From: Desulfosporosinus acidiphilus SJ4
GTDB taxonomy: Bacteria; Bacillota; Desulfitobacteriia; Desulfitobacteriales; Desulfitobacteriaceae
Direction of reading: 5' to 3'
Assembly (NCBI RefSeq): GCF_000255115.2
Contig: NC_018068.1
Location: 3,939,977-4,003,976 of the forward strand
DNA: 64,000 nucleotides
Position 1 is the first letter of the stretch. Each line of letters starts with the position of its first letter. Shown here piece by piece: positions 31,931-41,329 of the stretch. A model generated the notes under the pieces. It was not told the DNA's origin. It did not search any database and saw only the letters and a program-made list of their open reading frames with translations. The position numbers and the translations under genes were made by a program.

Positions 31931-33989
31931 GATCCATCCCCACCATTCCTATAGCTTGAACTTGTATACCTTGGACTAATTCATTATACGAAAGAACTAT
32001 GAGATGCGGCAGTTGTCGCTCGGTGACTCTTTTTAAATTAATCCTGACCAAAGGAGCGCAAACCAACACGGGGCTAAGGCCTTTGAGTATAAATTTCTCT
32101 GCCTCACGAGAGAGATTTTGGACAATTCCTTGTAATACTTTGGGATCAAGGGCTAAATAGGTTCCATAATCCGAGGGCTGAATACTGTCAAGTATCTGCT
32201 GTTCAATCTGCGGATCAAGGGTAAGCACCGACAACGTTTTATCTTTACCAACGAGGGGTTGAGTAATCTGACGAGCTAATCCCTGTCTTACATGTTCGGT
32301 CAAGCGATCGATATCCTTGGTTGATTGAGCTTGATCAGCCAGAGTTTCCAAGATCGTTATCAAATCACGAATGGAGACCCTTTCTCTCAATAAGTTTGCC
32401 AAGACTTTCTGAACTTGGCCGAGACTGAGAATGTCCGGAATCAGCTCCTCAACAACTGCAGGGGCCTGCTCCTTAGCATGATCAATGAGAGTTTTTACGT
32501 CTTGACGGTTCAGGATTTCCCAGGCATTAGTCTTGATGACCTCAGTAATGTGTGTCGCTAAAACAGTTGGGGCATCCACAACCATCCAGCCCTTTAGTTC
32601 TGCTTGCTCTCGATAGGCCGCATTAATCCATTTAGCATCAAGTCCAAAAGCAGGATCTTTAGTCGGTGTACCTGGAATGGCATCATCATCCATTCCGCTG
32701 CTCATCGCCATATAATGATCGGCCAAAATCTCACCCATGGCGATTTCCGCTCCCCTGATTTTTATAACGTATTGATTAGGCTGTAAGTTCATGTTGTCGC
32801 GAACCCTGATCACCGGGACTATAAACCCTAGCTCGCTGGCGATCTGACGACGAATCAATACGATTCTATCCAGCAGATCTCCGCCTCGCTGGACATCCAC
32901 CAAGGCCACCAGAGCGTAGCCCAACTCCAATTCCATATGGTCAATATTCAAGAGGTTTAACACATTCTCCGGCTTCTTACTGTCAGCAATCTCCGATTCT
33001 CGCGCGGCAGCAGTCTTTTGGACGACAGAAACCTTCGAGTTCTTACGGATCACAACACCGGCAACGATTAAAATCGCTGCCACGGTAACCATAGGAGCAG
33101 GCGGTAATCCCAGCAAGGCTAATGAAAGCAAAACCCCGGCTGTGATAAAGAGTGTCGTTGGGTTTTGAAATAATTGTTTGCTTAAATCCTGACCTAAGTT
33201 ATTGTCAGAAGCTGCCCTAGTCACAACCAGTCCTGTCGCGGTAGAAATCAACAGCGCCGGTATCTGAGAAACCAAACCGTCTCCGATGGTTAGAATGGTA
33301 TATTTATTGAGAGCGTCCAGCAAAGGCAGCCCTTGCATCGCCACACCAATGATGAAACCTCCGAGAATGTTAACAACCAAAATGATAATAGCTGCGATAG
33401 CATCCCCTTTAATAAACTTAGTGGAACCATCCATGGCACCATAAAAGTCTGCTTCACGCTGTATATTTTTCCGCCGTTCACGGGCTTGCTGTTCATTGAT
33501 CATTCCGGCATTAAGGTCGGCATCAATGGACATTTGTTTTCCAGGCATGGCATCTAAGGTAAAACGCGCCGCGACTTCAGAAACACGTTCTGCCCCTTTG
33601 GTAATGACGATGAATTGAACGATGACCAAAATGAAGAAAACAACAAAACCAACAACAGGATTGCCACGAATGACAAATTGTCCGAATTGTTGAATGACCT
33701 GCCCGGCGTAACCATCAAGAAGTACAAGCCGTGTTGTCGAGATATTTAAGGACAATCGAAACAGGGTCATAGTCAATAAAAGGGAGGGCAAGGCCGAGAA
33801 CTCCAAGGGTTCTTTGGAAAAAAACGCGATCATCAGAGTCAGTACTGAACCCGTAATATTTAAGGTAATTAATATATCAAGTAAACTTGCCGGCAGGGGG
33901 ATAACCATCATGACTACGATGCCTACCATCCCAATTGCGGCGAGAATATCCGTATTGCTTAACAACCGGCGTTTCATCGATACGGCCAT
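31920..33989 (-). CDS. flhA: Flagellar export gate protein FlhA
   Basis: This 689-aa membrane protein has about eight transmembrane helices in the first 320 residues, including the FHIPEP-family loop LDAMPGKQMSIDADLNAGMI and ARERRKNIQREADFYGAMDGSTKFIKGDA. A large cytoplasmic domain follows (about residues 350-689). It forms the nonameric ring of the type III export gate and receives substrate-chaperone complexes. The ATG at 33989 follows GGAGGA. Its 3' end overlaps flhF by 11 bases. Confidence 0.96.
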   Translation of the reverse strand: MAVSMKRRLLSNTDILAAIGMVGIVVMMVIPLPASLLDILITLNITGSVLTLMIAFFSKEPLEFSALPSLLLTMTLFRLSLNISTTRLVLLDGYAGQVIQQFGQFVIRGNPVVGFVVFFILVIVQFIVITKGAERVSEVAARFTLDAMPGKQMSIDADLNAGMINEQQARERRKNIQREADFYGAMDGSTKFIKGDAIAAIIILVVNILGGFIIGVAMQGLPLLDALNKYTILTIGDGLVSQIPALLISTATGLVVTRAASDNNLGQDLSKQLFQNPTTLFITAGVLLSLALLGLPPAPMVTVAAILIVAGVVIRKNSKVSVVQKTAAARESEIADSKKPENVLNLLNIDHMELELGYALVALVDVQRGGDLLDRIVLIRRQIASELGFIVPVIRVRDNMNLQPNQYVIKIRGAEIAMGEILADHYMAMSSGMDDDAIPGTPTKDPAFGLDAKWINAAYREQAELKGWMVVDAPTVLATHITEVIKTNAWEILNRQDVKTLIDHAKEQAPAVVEELIPDILSLGQVQKVLANLLRERVSIRDLITILETLADQAQSTKDIDRLTEHVRQGLARQITQPLVGKDKTLSVLTLDPQIEQQILDSIQPSDYGTYLALDPKVLQGIVQNLSREAEKFILKGLSPVLVCAPLVRINLKRVTERQLPHLIVLSYNELVQGIQVQAIGMVGMDRAS

Positions 33990-34038
33990 AAGTGGTTCCT
34001 CCTTTCAAGACCACGTGGTCAGCAGACACCTGCCGTCC

Positions 34039-35088
34039 TCATGCTCTTTTCTTTTTCTTTAAACGATAGACGAAGGCCAAAACCTCAGCGACGGCTTTAT
34101 ATAACTCCTCCGGAATACCCTGTCCAATCTCCACTTGAGCGTAAAGGGCCCGAGCCAGCGGCCTATTTTCCATAATCACGAGACCGTAGTCTTTCGCCAC
34201 TTCCCGCATACGAAAGGCGATTTCATCTTGTCCTTTAGCCACAACATAAGGTGCACTATTGACTTTCAAATCGTAACAAAGAGCAACAGCATAATGAGTT
34301 GGGTTGGTAATGACAACGTCTGCCTTTTTCATATCCTGCATCATGCGACTCAAAGCAAGGGCGCGTTGCTTCCTCTTTATTTCCCGTTTAATTTCAGGAT
34401 TACCCTCGGTCTGCTTAAACTCTTGTTTCAATTCTTCATGAGACATCCGCAATTGTTTCTCATGGTCCCATCGTTGGTAAAAATAATCCAATATTGCCAA
34501 GCCGAAAAACGATATTGAGATTTTCCAGCCCAGTTCCATCAAAGCTTGTCCGATAAAAACCGCTCCCTGCTTCACATCCAGTTGCTGTAAAGCAGGATAA
34601 ATATTAATTCTGTCGCGAACACTGGCGTATAAAAAGTAGCCAATAAGAATCACTTTGGTCAAGGATTTTGCCAATTCCACCCAAGCTTTAACACCAAACA
34701 TCCGTTTCGCACCACTGAACGGACTGAGACGGGAAATTTGCGGTTTCAATGGTTCAAAGGTGAAGAGAATTCCAACTTGAATATAGTTGGCTGCTAAAGC
34801 GACTACTAAACCTGTGACTAAAATAGGTCCTACAATCTGAATTCCCAGCCACAGGACATTGACCATCAGGCTGGCAATAGAACTCTCCGTCCACTCGGAG
34901 GAAAGGCCTAAAACATAGGGGAAAAGCTGCGCCATGCGCTGTATCATCACCGGAAGCCAGAGTTTAAGAAGTGCCACAGCACTTAAGAGCATAAAGGAAG
35001 AAATGACTTCCTGACTTTTAAAGATTTGGCCCTTTTTCCGGGCTTCTTGACGGCGTTTGGGAGTGGCCGGATGTTTTTTCTCACTCAC
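34039..35088 (-). CDS. flhB: Flagellar export switch protein FlhB
   Basis: FlhB has four transmembrane segments and the C-terminal cytoplasmic domain with the autocleavage motif NPTHYAV (N at about residue 262), where cleavage between N and P switches export from hook to filament. The frame runs to an ATG at 35121, but a GTG at 35088 has GGGGTGG before it and overlaps the fliR stop by four bases. This gives 349 aa starting SEKKHPATPKRRQEARKKGQ, as FlhB does. FliK at 25.2 kb would act on this domain. Confidence 0.93.
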   Translation of the reverse strand: MSEKKHPATPKRRQEARKKGQIFKSQEVISSFMLLSAVALLKLWLPVMIQRMAQLFPYVLGLSSEWTESSIASLMVNVLWLGIQIVGPILVTGLVVALAANYIQVGILFTFEPLKPQISRLSPFSGAKRMFGVKAWVELAKSLTKVILIGYFLYASVRDRINIYPALQQLDVKQGAVFIGQALMELGWKISISFFGLAILDYFYQRWDHEKQLRMSHEELKQEFKQTEGNPEIKREIKRKQRALALSRMMQDMKKADVVITNPTHYAVALCYDLKVNSAPYVVAKGQDEIAFRMREVAKDYGLVIMENRPLARALYAQVEIGQGIPEELYKAVAEVLAFVYRLKKKKRA

Positions 35089-35864
35089 TGCTTCCACCCC
35101 TGAAAGAGATTCAGAATCCACGTCATATTCATCTTAAAGAGATGAGAGACAGCTTCTCCAAAAAAAGACACTGAAAGAAATAAAATTATAAGTCCGAAAA
35201 TAACCTTGACTGGAAAAACTACAGAAAAAATATTAAATTGAGGAGCTGTTCTCATCAGCAGACCCACCCCGATATCTGAGACAACTAACGCCCCGAAGAC
35301 TGGCAACCCCATTTGTATGGATAAGGAAAATACATGGGCAACAAGCTCGACAAAAAAGTGATAATCAATAGGCAAATTTGAAGGGTTAAGAGGAATAAAA
35401 GCATAGCTCTTAACCATGGCAGCAATAAGATAATGATGGGCATTTGTAGAGAGTAACAGCATCGTTGCCAATACCATTTGAAAGTTACCCATCATAGGAC
35501 TTTGTGCCCCGTAAACCGGATCTATCGCTGCTCCCATAGTGAAACCCATCTGAAAATCGATGAGTTGACCGGCACCCTGCAAAATGGCAGTCAGTAAATA
35601 GATGACATATCCGATAACTAACCCCACTAAAACTTCTTTGATGACCACAGCAACATAAGGCAACATCTCACTAGGAATAGTCGGGTTTGTGGCAAAGACC
35701 AAAGGATATACTACCACCGTAAAACAACCGGCCAAACTAAGTCTTATAAGCGTCGGGACACCTCTTGCACCAAACACTGGAGCTAATATAATCATTCCTG
35801 CCCAACGTGATAAAATTAGTATAAATAGAGAGAGGTTCCATTGGAGCAGTTGCGCCAGACTCAA
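35085..35864 (-). CDS. fliR: Flagellar export protein FliR
   Basis: This about 259-aa membrane protein of the export gate has six hydrophobic helices and the FliR-typical stretch DFQMGFTMGAAIDPVYGAQSPMMGNF. A TTG at 35864 is preferred because GGGGGGAG directly precedes it; the frame is open to 35891. FliR joins the FliP-FliQ-FliR gate that starts rod export. The 3' end overlaps flhB by four bases, as in the common order fliP-Q-R-flhB. Confidence 0.92.
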   Translation of the reverse strand: MSLAQLLQWNLSLFILILSRWAGMIILAPVFGARGVPTLIRLSLAGCFTVVVYPLVFATNPTIPSEMLPYVAVVIKEVLVGLVIGYVIYLLTAILQGAGQLIDFQMGFTMGAAIDPVYGAQSPMMGNFQMVLATMLLLSTNAHHYLIAAMVKSYAFIPLNPSNLPIDYHFFVELVAHVFSLSIQMGLPVFGALVVSDIGVGLLMRTAPQFNIFSVVFPVKVIFGLIILFLSVSFFGEAVSHLFKMNMTWILNLFQGWKQ

Positions 35865-35955
35865 ATTACTCCCCCCAATTTTGATGCGCAAATCATTAAC
35901 TCGACGCCTAAATTCGAAGTAACAAATGTCCTGCTATTACTGACCTTTAAAATGA

Positions 35956-36228
35956 TTACATTGTACCAAAGGAAACCAACTGATTCAGTAAGTTTGTGGT
36001 GAAACCTGTTATTACGGATAACATCCACGGACCCAATAAAAGAAGAATAACTACAACCGCGATAACCTTTGGGATAAAGGAAAGCGTTTGTTCCTGGATT
36101 TGAGTCATGGACTGAAAAATACTGACCAAAAGGCCCACCAATAAGCTGGCACCGAGGATTGGCCCTCCCACAAGAATCACTGCCCCGAAAGCCTCTTTTG
36201 CTAAATAAAGCACCGTAGTCTGACTCAC
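35956..36228 (-). CDS. fliQ: Flagellar export protein FliQ
   Basis: This small 90-aa protein has two membrane helices (GAVILVGGPILGASLLVGLLVSIFQS and VIAVVVILLLLGPWMLSVITGF) linked by MTQIQEQTLSFIPK, the FliQ signature. The GTG at 36228 follows AAGGAGAG. Part of the FliP5-Q4-R1 gate. Confidence 0.94.
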   Translation of the reverse strand: MSQTTVLYLAKEAFGAVILVGGPILGASLLVGLLVSIFQSMTQIQEQTLSFIPKVIAVVVILLLLGPWMLSVITGFTTNLLNQLVSFGTM

Positions 36229-36245
36229 ATTGTCTCTCCTTTTCC

Positions 36246-37013
36246 TTATTTAAAACTGGTCACCAAGGACTGTACCACCAAATGCCAGCCATCCACCAGG
36301 ACAAATAAAAGTATTTTAAATGGCAGGGAGATCATCATCGGAGGAAGCATCATCATACCAATAGACATTAGGGTACTTGAAACAATCATATCGATAACCA
36401 TAAACGGAATAAATATCGCAAATCCCATCTGGAACGCCGTTTTTAATTCGCTGATAACAAAAGCAGGAATCAGTACATACGTTGGAATATCCCGGTAAGT
36501 TTTAGGCCGCTCCATTTTAGCTAAACCCACAAAAAGCTCCAAGTCTTTTTCCCGAGTCTGTTTGAACATAAAATCTCTTAAAGGCTCTTCAGCCTTAGTT
36601 AAAGCCTCTGTTTGCGTAATCTGGTTCTTCATATAGGGTTGGATCGCATTCGTATTAATTTGATTCCATGTAGGAGCCATGACAAAGAAGGAAAGAAAGA
36701 GAGCTAACCCTACAAGAACTTGATTGGGAGGGAGCTGCTGGGTTCCCAGAGCATTTCTGACGAAGGATAGGACAATAACGATACGCGTAAAGGACGTCAT
36801 CAACAACAGTATTGCCGGAGCCACACTTAATACCGTTAACGTCATTAAAAGCTGCAGGGATGTACTCAATTGCTGAGAGGTGGAATTTCCAAGATCCAAT
36901 GTAACCCCGGCAGCGAAAACACTCTTCGGAGTTGCCAGGATCAAGAATGCCACAGCCAAAAACAAAGGAATTCCGCGTTCTAAAAGTCCGATGAGTCTGC
37001 TTGAAGAATGCAC
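36246..37013 (-). CDS. fliP: Flagellar export protein FliP
   Basis: This 255-aa protein has a cleavable signal-like N-terminus (about residues 14-35) and membrane segments [45 protein letters not shown] and [31 protein letters not shown], which are the FliP signatures. The GTG at 37013 overlaps the fliO stop by one base and has GAGGAGG before it. FliP pentamers with FliQ and FliR form the gate core. Confidence 0.95.
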   Translation of the reverse strand: MHSSSRLIGLLERGIPLFLAVAFLILATPKSVFAAGVTLDLGNSTSQQLSTSLQLLMTLTVLSVAPAILLLMTSFTRIVIVLSFVRNALGTQQLPPNQVLVGLALFLSFFVMAPTWNQINTNAIQPYMKNQITQTEALTKAEEPLRDFMFKQTREKDLELFVGLAKMERPKTYRDIPTYVLIPAFVISELKTAFQMGFAIFIPFMVIDMIVSSTLMSIGMMMLPPMMISLPFKILLFVLVDGWHLVVQSLVTSFK

Positions 37014-37486
37014 TATTTGTCAACCTCCTCAAGCAAACGTTCTAACTCCTCAGGGAAAATATTACCCTTGCGAGGATGTCTTTTACGCCATAGTTTAGAA
37101 ATATTCATGATCCAGCCCTCAACTTTTTCTATTGGGCGTGAGGCGATTTCTTCTAAAATTTCTGCAGCCACATCAGGATCATTAATCTCACTGAGCTTGA
37201 TGATATGATGGTCTGTTCCCCCCAAGACCTGTAATTGACCCGCGATTTCGACAAGGTACAAACTTTGCTGTCCGCCTAACACTTGTCGGTCAAGAACTCT
37301 GGCCCAAGGGGCATTCAAACTTTGAATCTTAGCGCGGTTGAGGCGGCGGATAATCCAAAGTGACACAAGCAAGATTAAGAGAAAAACAATTAAAGTTCCT
37401 ATCAGTCCCCAAGCGCTGCCGGATTGCACCGCAGGTGCAACGCTTGCGCTTGCAGGAAGCGGTAGGTCTTGGTTGAATGATGGCAT
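37013..37486 (-). CDS. fliO: Flagellar biosynthesis protein FliO/FliZ
   Basis: This 157-aa protein has an Ala/Ser/Pro leader, one membrane helix ([19 protein letters not shown], about residues 28-46) and a cytoplasmic domain with [37 protein letters not shown], typical of FliO. FliO chaperones FliP ring assembly. It lies directly behind cheY and before fliP. Confidence 0.88.
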   Translation of the reverse strand: MPSFNQDLPLPASASVAPAVQSGSAWGLIGTLIVFLLILLVSLWIIRRLNRAKIQSLNAPWARVLDRQVLGGQQSLYLVEIAGQLQVLGGTDHHIIKLSEINDPDVAAEILEEIASRPIEKVEGWIMNISKLWRKRHPRKGNIFPEELERLLEEVDK

Positions 37487-37488
37487 GA

Positions 37489-37851
37489 CTACTTCAACGC
37501 CTTTGTGACAGCCTCGATGACACGCTCAGCTTGAAAGGGTTTAACCACAAAATCCTTTGCTCCGGACTGAATTGCCTCGATGACCATGGATTGCTGGCCC
37601 ATGGCACTGCACATGATGATTCTGGCCTTCGGGTCACGTTTAATGATTTCTTTGACAGCCTGCAGCCCGTCCATTTCCGGCATGGTAATGTCCATAATCG
37701 TTAAATTTGGCTGCAATTCCATATACTTTTCTACGGCGATAGCACCATTTTCTGCTTCACCAACGACGGTGACTCCATTTTTAGTCAGGATATCTTTTAA
37801 CATCATACGCATAAAAGCTGCATCGTCAACGATCATTACAGTAGAACTCAC
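37489..37851 (-). CDS. cheY: Chemotaxis response regulator CheY
   Basis: This 120-aa single-domain receiver has acidic pocket VDDAAF (residues 8-13), phosphoacceptor D54 in LTIMDITMPEMDG, T/S in IIMCSAMGQ and K in FVVKPFQ. CheY-P binds FliM and FliY at the C-ring. In the Bacillus-type system it favours counterclockwise rotation. It lies between fliY and fliO, the usual Firmicutes place. Confidence 0.94.
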   Translation of the reverse strand: MSSTVMIVDDAAFMRMMLKDILTKNGVTVVGEAENGAIAVEKYMELQPNLTIMDITMPEMDGLQAVKEIIKRDPKARIIMCSAMGQQSMVIEAIQSGAKDFVVKPFQAERVIEAVTKALK

Positions 37852-37929
37852 TTAATTTTCCTCCTTAATCTGTTCCAAACTTCCACTTTCATGTTTCATG
37901 AAGTGGTTACAACCCAATCGTCCCAAACG

Positions 37930-39111
37930 TTATGACTTGAGCGTATTCACACGCTCTATAGGTTGAACAATATCGGTTATACGAATACCAAAGGTTTCAT
38001 TGACTATAACCACTTCACATTTGGCGATCAGCTTGCCATTGACTATCATATCGACTGATTCTCCTGCTAAGCGGTCAAGTTCGATCACTGAACCTGGCCC
38101 CATTTCCAAGATCTCTTTAATGGTTTTCTTCGCTCTGCCCAATTCTACACTAATCTGTAATGGTACATCGAGAATTAAGTTAAGATTTTCAGGTTGCTTC
38201 GGTATTTGTCCCTGTTGTATCGGTGCAAACTGAACCGGTTGAACCGGTGTCTGGATTCTGTTTTGAGCTGCTGCCTGTCCCCCTGCGTAAGGTGGGTAAT
38301 TGGCTGATGGATAAGTGGCTTCATAAGACGGCGGCGCCGGCGGAGGAGTTTGATAGGACACCTGATTTGCGACATTTTGTTGAGGAGCCGCAGGTTGAGT
38401 GGTCGCAGCTGCAGGAACATCCCTACTCATAGCGGACATTAACTTGTTAACCATCCTTTGGGCTACACTCAGAGGGATGACCTGAATTAAAGTACTGTCA
38501 ATAACATCTTCCACAATCATCCGGAAAGAAATTCGAACCAGAGGTTCATCCTGAGTCAAGGTGTCCCGAATAATATTACTATTCGCTGCCAAATCATTGA
38601 GCATTAAATCAGGCGGCGTAATGTCCACCGTGGCTTTAAACATTGTCGACATGGAGGTTGCAGCAGAACCCATCATCTGATTCATCGCTTCGGAGATTCC
38701 GCTGATTTGCAGATCCGATAATCCCGGAGTTGGGTTTTTTCCATCTCCCCCCATCATTAAGTCGACAATGACTGAGCCGTCTTGTTGCGATAAAATCAGA
38801 AGATTAGAGCCCTCAATTCCCACCTTATATTTGACGTTGCAAATCACGGAAGGAACAGGATAATCTTTCATAATCTGTTCCGAGGTTGTCACATCAACTT
38901 TCGGCGTGGTAATGTCAACCTTTTTACCTAAGAGCATGGATAACGTGGTTGCCGCAGTCCCCATTGAAATATTAGCAATTTCACCTAGAGTATCTTTCTC
39001 CATTTCACTTAAAGAATCTTCCGCTTGCATTGGGGCTGGATTAGAATCGAGATCTGCTGTCCCCTGAAGCAAGGCGTTAATTTCTTCTTGTGAGAGAATC
39101 TCATTCCCCAT
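37930..39111 (-). CDS. fliY: Flagellar switch protein FliY (FliN with CheC-like domain)
   Basis: This 393-aa protein has an N-terminal CheY-binding peptide EILSQEEINALLQG (residues 4-17), then a CheC-like domain (EMEKDTLGEIANISMGTAATTLSMLLGKKV, and SGISEAMNQMMGSAATSMSTMF). A Pro/Gln/Ala-rich linker of about 80 residues follows, and then a C-terminal FliN/SpoA domain (LDVPLQISVELGRAKKTIKEILEMGPGSVIELDRLAGE). It combines CheY-P dephosphorylation with switch function. It overlaps fliM by 11 bases. The linker is long for the family. Confidence 0.94.
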   Translation of the reverse strand: MGNEILSQEEINALLQGTADLDSNPAPMQAEDSLSEMEKDTLGEIANISMGTAATTLSMLLGKKVDITTPKVDVTTSEQIMKDYPVPSVICNVKYKVGIEGSNLLILSQQDGSVIVDLMMGGDGKNPTPGLSDLQISGISEAMNQMMGSAATSMSTMFKATVDITPPDLMLNDLAANSNIIRDTLTQDEPLVRISFRMIVEDVIDSTLIQVIPLSVAQRMVNKLMSAMSRDVPAAATTQPAAPQQNVANQVSYQTPPPAPPSYEATYPSANYPPYAGGQAAAQNRIQTPVQPVQFAPIQQGQIPKQPENLNLILDVPLQISVELGRAKKTIKEILEMGPGSVIELDRLAGESVDMIVNGKLIAKCEVVIVNETFGIRITDIVQPIERVNTLKS

Positions 39112-40099
39112 CTTCTTCCCTTCCTTCTTCTACGACTTCGGTAATTTGAACAGCGAGATGTTCTCCGTTAAGTCCTGGATTAGACTTGAATTTCATATAC
39201 TTTCCGACATATATGGGAAGAGGTTCTGCCAGGGACTGCCGCAGGGGGATAACATCTCCCACAGCTAATTCGAGAAGGTCCCGCACAAGAATTTCGGAAT
39301 GACCCAAAAACGCAACCACATCAACCTTTGCCCATTCAATTTTTCTGCGAATTGCAGCAATCTGCTCGGGAGAACTGACCTTAGCTTTTGTAGAGAATAG
39401 GAAGTAAGTACTTAATTTTTCTAAGATAGGCTCAAGAACCAAATAGGGCAGACAAACTTCGATCATCCCTACAGTGTCTCCAACGGTAACCTCTATGGTA
39501 ATTAAAATTACCATTTCATTAGGAGCAACAATTTGCACAAACTGCGGATTTGGTTCCATGGCAATAAACTGCGGTTTTAATTCATAGACTTCGCCCCAAG
39601 CCTCTTCTGTCAGGTTTATCATATGAGTTAGGCGGTGTTCGACGAGTGTTTTTTCAATTTCTGTTAAATCCCGGTTCTTTTCAGCTCCTTGTCCTTGACC
39701 GCCTAAGATTCTATCCACGATTGTGAAAGCCAGTGAAGGGCTCACTTCCATCAAAACGGTCCCCTCCAAGGGTTCTAAGGTGAATATTCCAATGACAGTA
39801 GGACTTGGCAAAGACCGTATAAATTCGTCGTACGTGATTTGCTCAATTGAAAGAACTTTACTTTCAATGGCTGAATGCAAGTTTCCTGAAAGGAAGTTTG
39901 TCAGAGCGCGGCAATAGTTTTCATAGATATTTTGCAGGGAATGAATCTGATCCTTGGAAAACTTATTGGGACGCTTAAAATCGTAGACTCTGACTTTTTT
40001 TGTAGTATCCGTTGAACGCATTTCTTCAGCATCTACTTGCCCGTCAGACAGTGCACTTAACAAAGCATCAATTTCACTTTGGGATAAGATGTCTCCCAT
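39101..40099 (-). CDS. fliM: Flagellar switch protein FliM
   Basis: This 332-aa FliM begins with the CheY-binding peptide MGDILSQSEIDALLSAL. A middle CheC-like domain (RALTNFLSGNLHSAIESKVLSIEQITYDEFIRSLPSPTVIGIFTL) and a C-terminal SpoA domain (FLGHSEILVRDLLELAVGDVIPL) follow. It forms the C-ring with FliG and FliY. Length matches Bacillus FliM. Confidence 0.95.
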   Translation of the reverse strand: MGDILSQSEIDALLSALSDGQVDAEEMRSTDTTKKVRVYDFKRPNKFSKDQIHSLQNIYENYCRALTNFLSGNLHSAIESKVLSIEQITYDEFIRSLPSPTVIGIFTLEPLEGTVLMEVSPSLAFTIVDRILGGQGQGAEKNRDLTEIEKTLVEHRLTHMINLTEEAWGEVYELKPQFIAMEPNPQFVQIVAPNEMVILITIEVTVGDTVGMIEVCLPYLVLEPILEKLSTYFLFSTKAKVSSPEQIAAIRRKIEWAKVDVVAFLGHSEILVRDLLELAVGDVIPLRQSLAEPLPIYVGKYMKFKSNPGLNGEHLAVQITEVVEEGREEDGE

Positions 40100-40147
40100 C
40101 GAATTCCCCCTCTCCTAAAGGAACTAAGTCCTCTTTACTACGTATAG

Positions 40148-40579
40148 TTATTGTTGGTAAACGATTTTTTCAAAGAAGACATCGGTTATTTTGTTATCTG
40201 CCACTTCATTAAGTTTCTTTAACAGTTCAGCCTTTAGCTTAGCTAAGTTCTCGGGGGTTTGTACATCGGCAAGAGGTCGGTTTAAGAGAACCGAGTTGAC
40301 TTTGTCACTCAAGATGGCCGTGTCGGCTTTCAATTGAGTTAAGGCCTTATCGTCAGTAACTTCCAGGGTAATGGTTGTTCTAAGAATAGCCCCGCCTTGC
40401 AAATTAATTAGGACCTCACCGAGGGAGAGAAGGGGGCCGGTCTGTTTTGGCTGACTCACACCGGCAGCTGTATTTTGAGTTTTAAAGATCGTTTTTTGAG
40501 CTAAAACCGTTCCGCCTATACCGATTCCTAAGCCCAAGATAAGAGCGATGATCAGGAAAATCAGAACTTTTTTATTCAT
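40148..40579 (-). CDS. fliL: Flagellar basal-body protein FliL
   Basis: The start at 40579 (MNKKVLIFLIIALILGLGIG) has GAGGAGTG before it and overlaps the flbD stop by 8 bases, giving 143 aa. There is one N-terminal membrane helix and a periplasm-side domain (LSLGEVLINLQGGAILRTTITLEV...TDVFFEKIVYQQ) typical of FliL. It supports stator function. motA and motB are not in the window. Confidence 0.9.
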   Translation of the reverse strand: MNKKVLIFLIIALILGLGIGIGGTVLAQKTIFKTQNTAAGVSQPKQTGPLLSLGEVLINLQGGAILRTTITLEVTDDKALTQLKADTAILSDKVNSVLLNRPLADVQTPENLAKLKAELLKKLNEVADNKITDVFFEKIVYQQ

Positions 40580-40787
40580 TAATTTGATCACTCCTCATTT
40601 TTGGAAACTGCTGGCAAATACGCCGAAACTCAATGATACGTTCGATGAGCACTTCGATGCTCTCTGAGACCACGTATTTATTTCCACCCGTTAAGGTTAT
40701 GACCGTATCCGGGGTTTCTTCCATTGTTTCAATCAGGTCACAATTTAAGGCAAAAGCTTTGCCGTTCAAGCGAGTGACGTAGATCAT
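40572..40787 (-). CDS. flbD: FlbD-family flagellar protein (SwrD-like)
   Basis: This small 71-aa protein, MIYVTRLNGKAFALNCDLIETMEETPDTVITLTGGNKYVVSESIEVLI, is typical of the FlbD/SwrD family. In Bacillus SwrD raises stator power. The gene lies between fliJ and fliL, its normal place, and the next start overlaps its end. Confidence 0.9.
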   Translation of the reverse strand: MIYVTRLNGKAFALNCDLIETMEETPDTVITLTGGNKYVVSESIEVLIERIIEFRRICQQFPKMRSDQINE

Positions 40788-40802
40788 AACTTCATCCTTC
40801 CG

Positions 40803-41258
40803 TTAACACTTTGTCGAATATTTTTTCTGTTGCCAATGAAGAATCTGACCGGTTTCATCCAAGACCTTCTGTTCCTTAATAAGTTCTTTGATTTGAAATG
40901 CTTTAAACTGTTTTTCTTTCAAGCGTCGAAACTTCTCTGCTTCTCGATGCGCCTCTATTAAACGACAACGCGCTTTCTCCATCATCACTTCTTGCGCTGA
41001 CTTCTCTGCTTCGCGTTCCTTGAGCCGGCGTCGCTGTTCAAAAACATACGTTTGCCAAATGGCTAATTTCTCCGGAGAGTGGAGTCCGGCATTCCTCTGA
41101 CCCTCTAAAGCATCATTGAAGCGGCCAAGTTGAGTCACACGGGCCTCAATACAAACTTGTAAACGCTGCATTTCCTGAGCAAATTCTCGTTTGGCCACAT
41201 CTAACAGTTGATCAGCCAACCGCTGGCTCGCATCAAAACGAAATCGAAATCGAGCCAT
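40803..41258 (-). CDS. fliJ: Flagellar export chaperone FliJ
   Basis: This 151-aa, almost wholly helical and highly charged protein (MARFRFRFDASQRLADQLLDVAKREFAQEMQRL...) forms the FliJ antiparallel coiled coil. The ATG at 41258 follows GGGGTG; a GTG three codons up is an alternative. FliJ connects the FliI ATPase ring with FlhA. It follows fliI by about 70 bases, and the next gene is flbD. Confidence 0.88.
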   Translation of the reverse strand: MARFRFRFDASQRLADQLLDVAKREFAQEMQRLQVCIEARVTQLGRFNDALEGQRNAGLHSPEKLAIWQTYVFEQRRRLKEREAEKSAQEVMMEKARCRLIEAHREAEKFRRLKEKQFKAFQIKELIKEQKVLDETGQILHWQQKKYSTKC

Positions 41259-41329
41259 TCCTTTCACCCCTTTAGTCCAGTATCTAACTCCAATTTTCAG
41301 AGGCTACGCTTCTAAACTTTGGGGGTTAT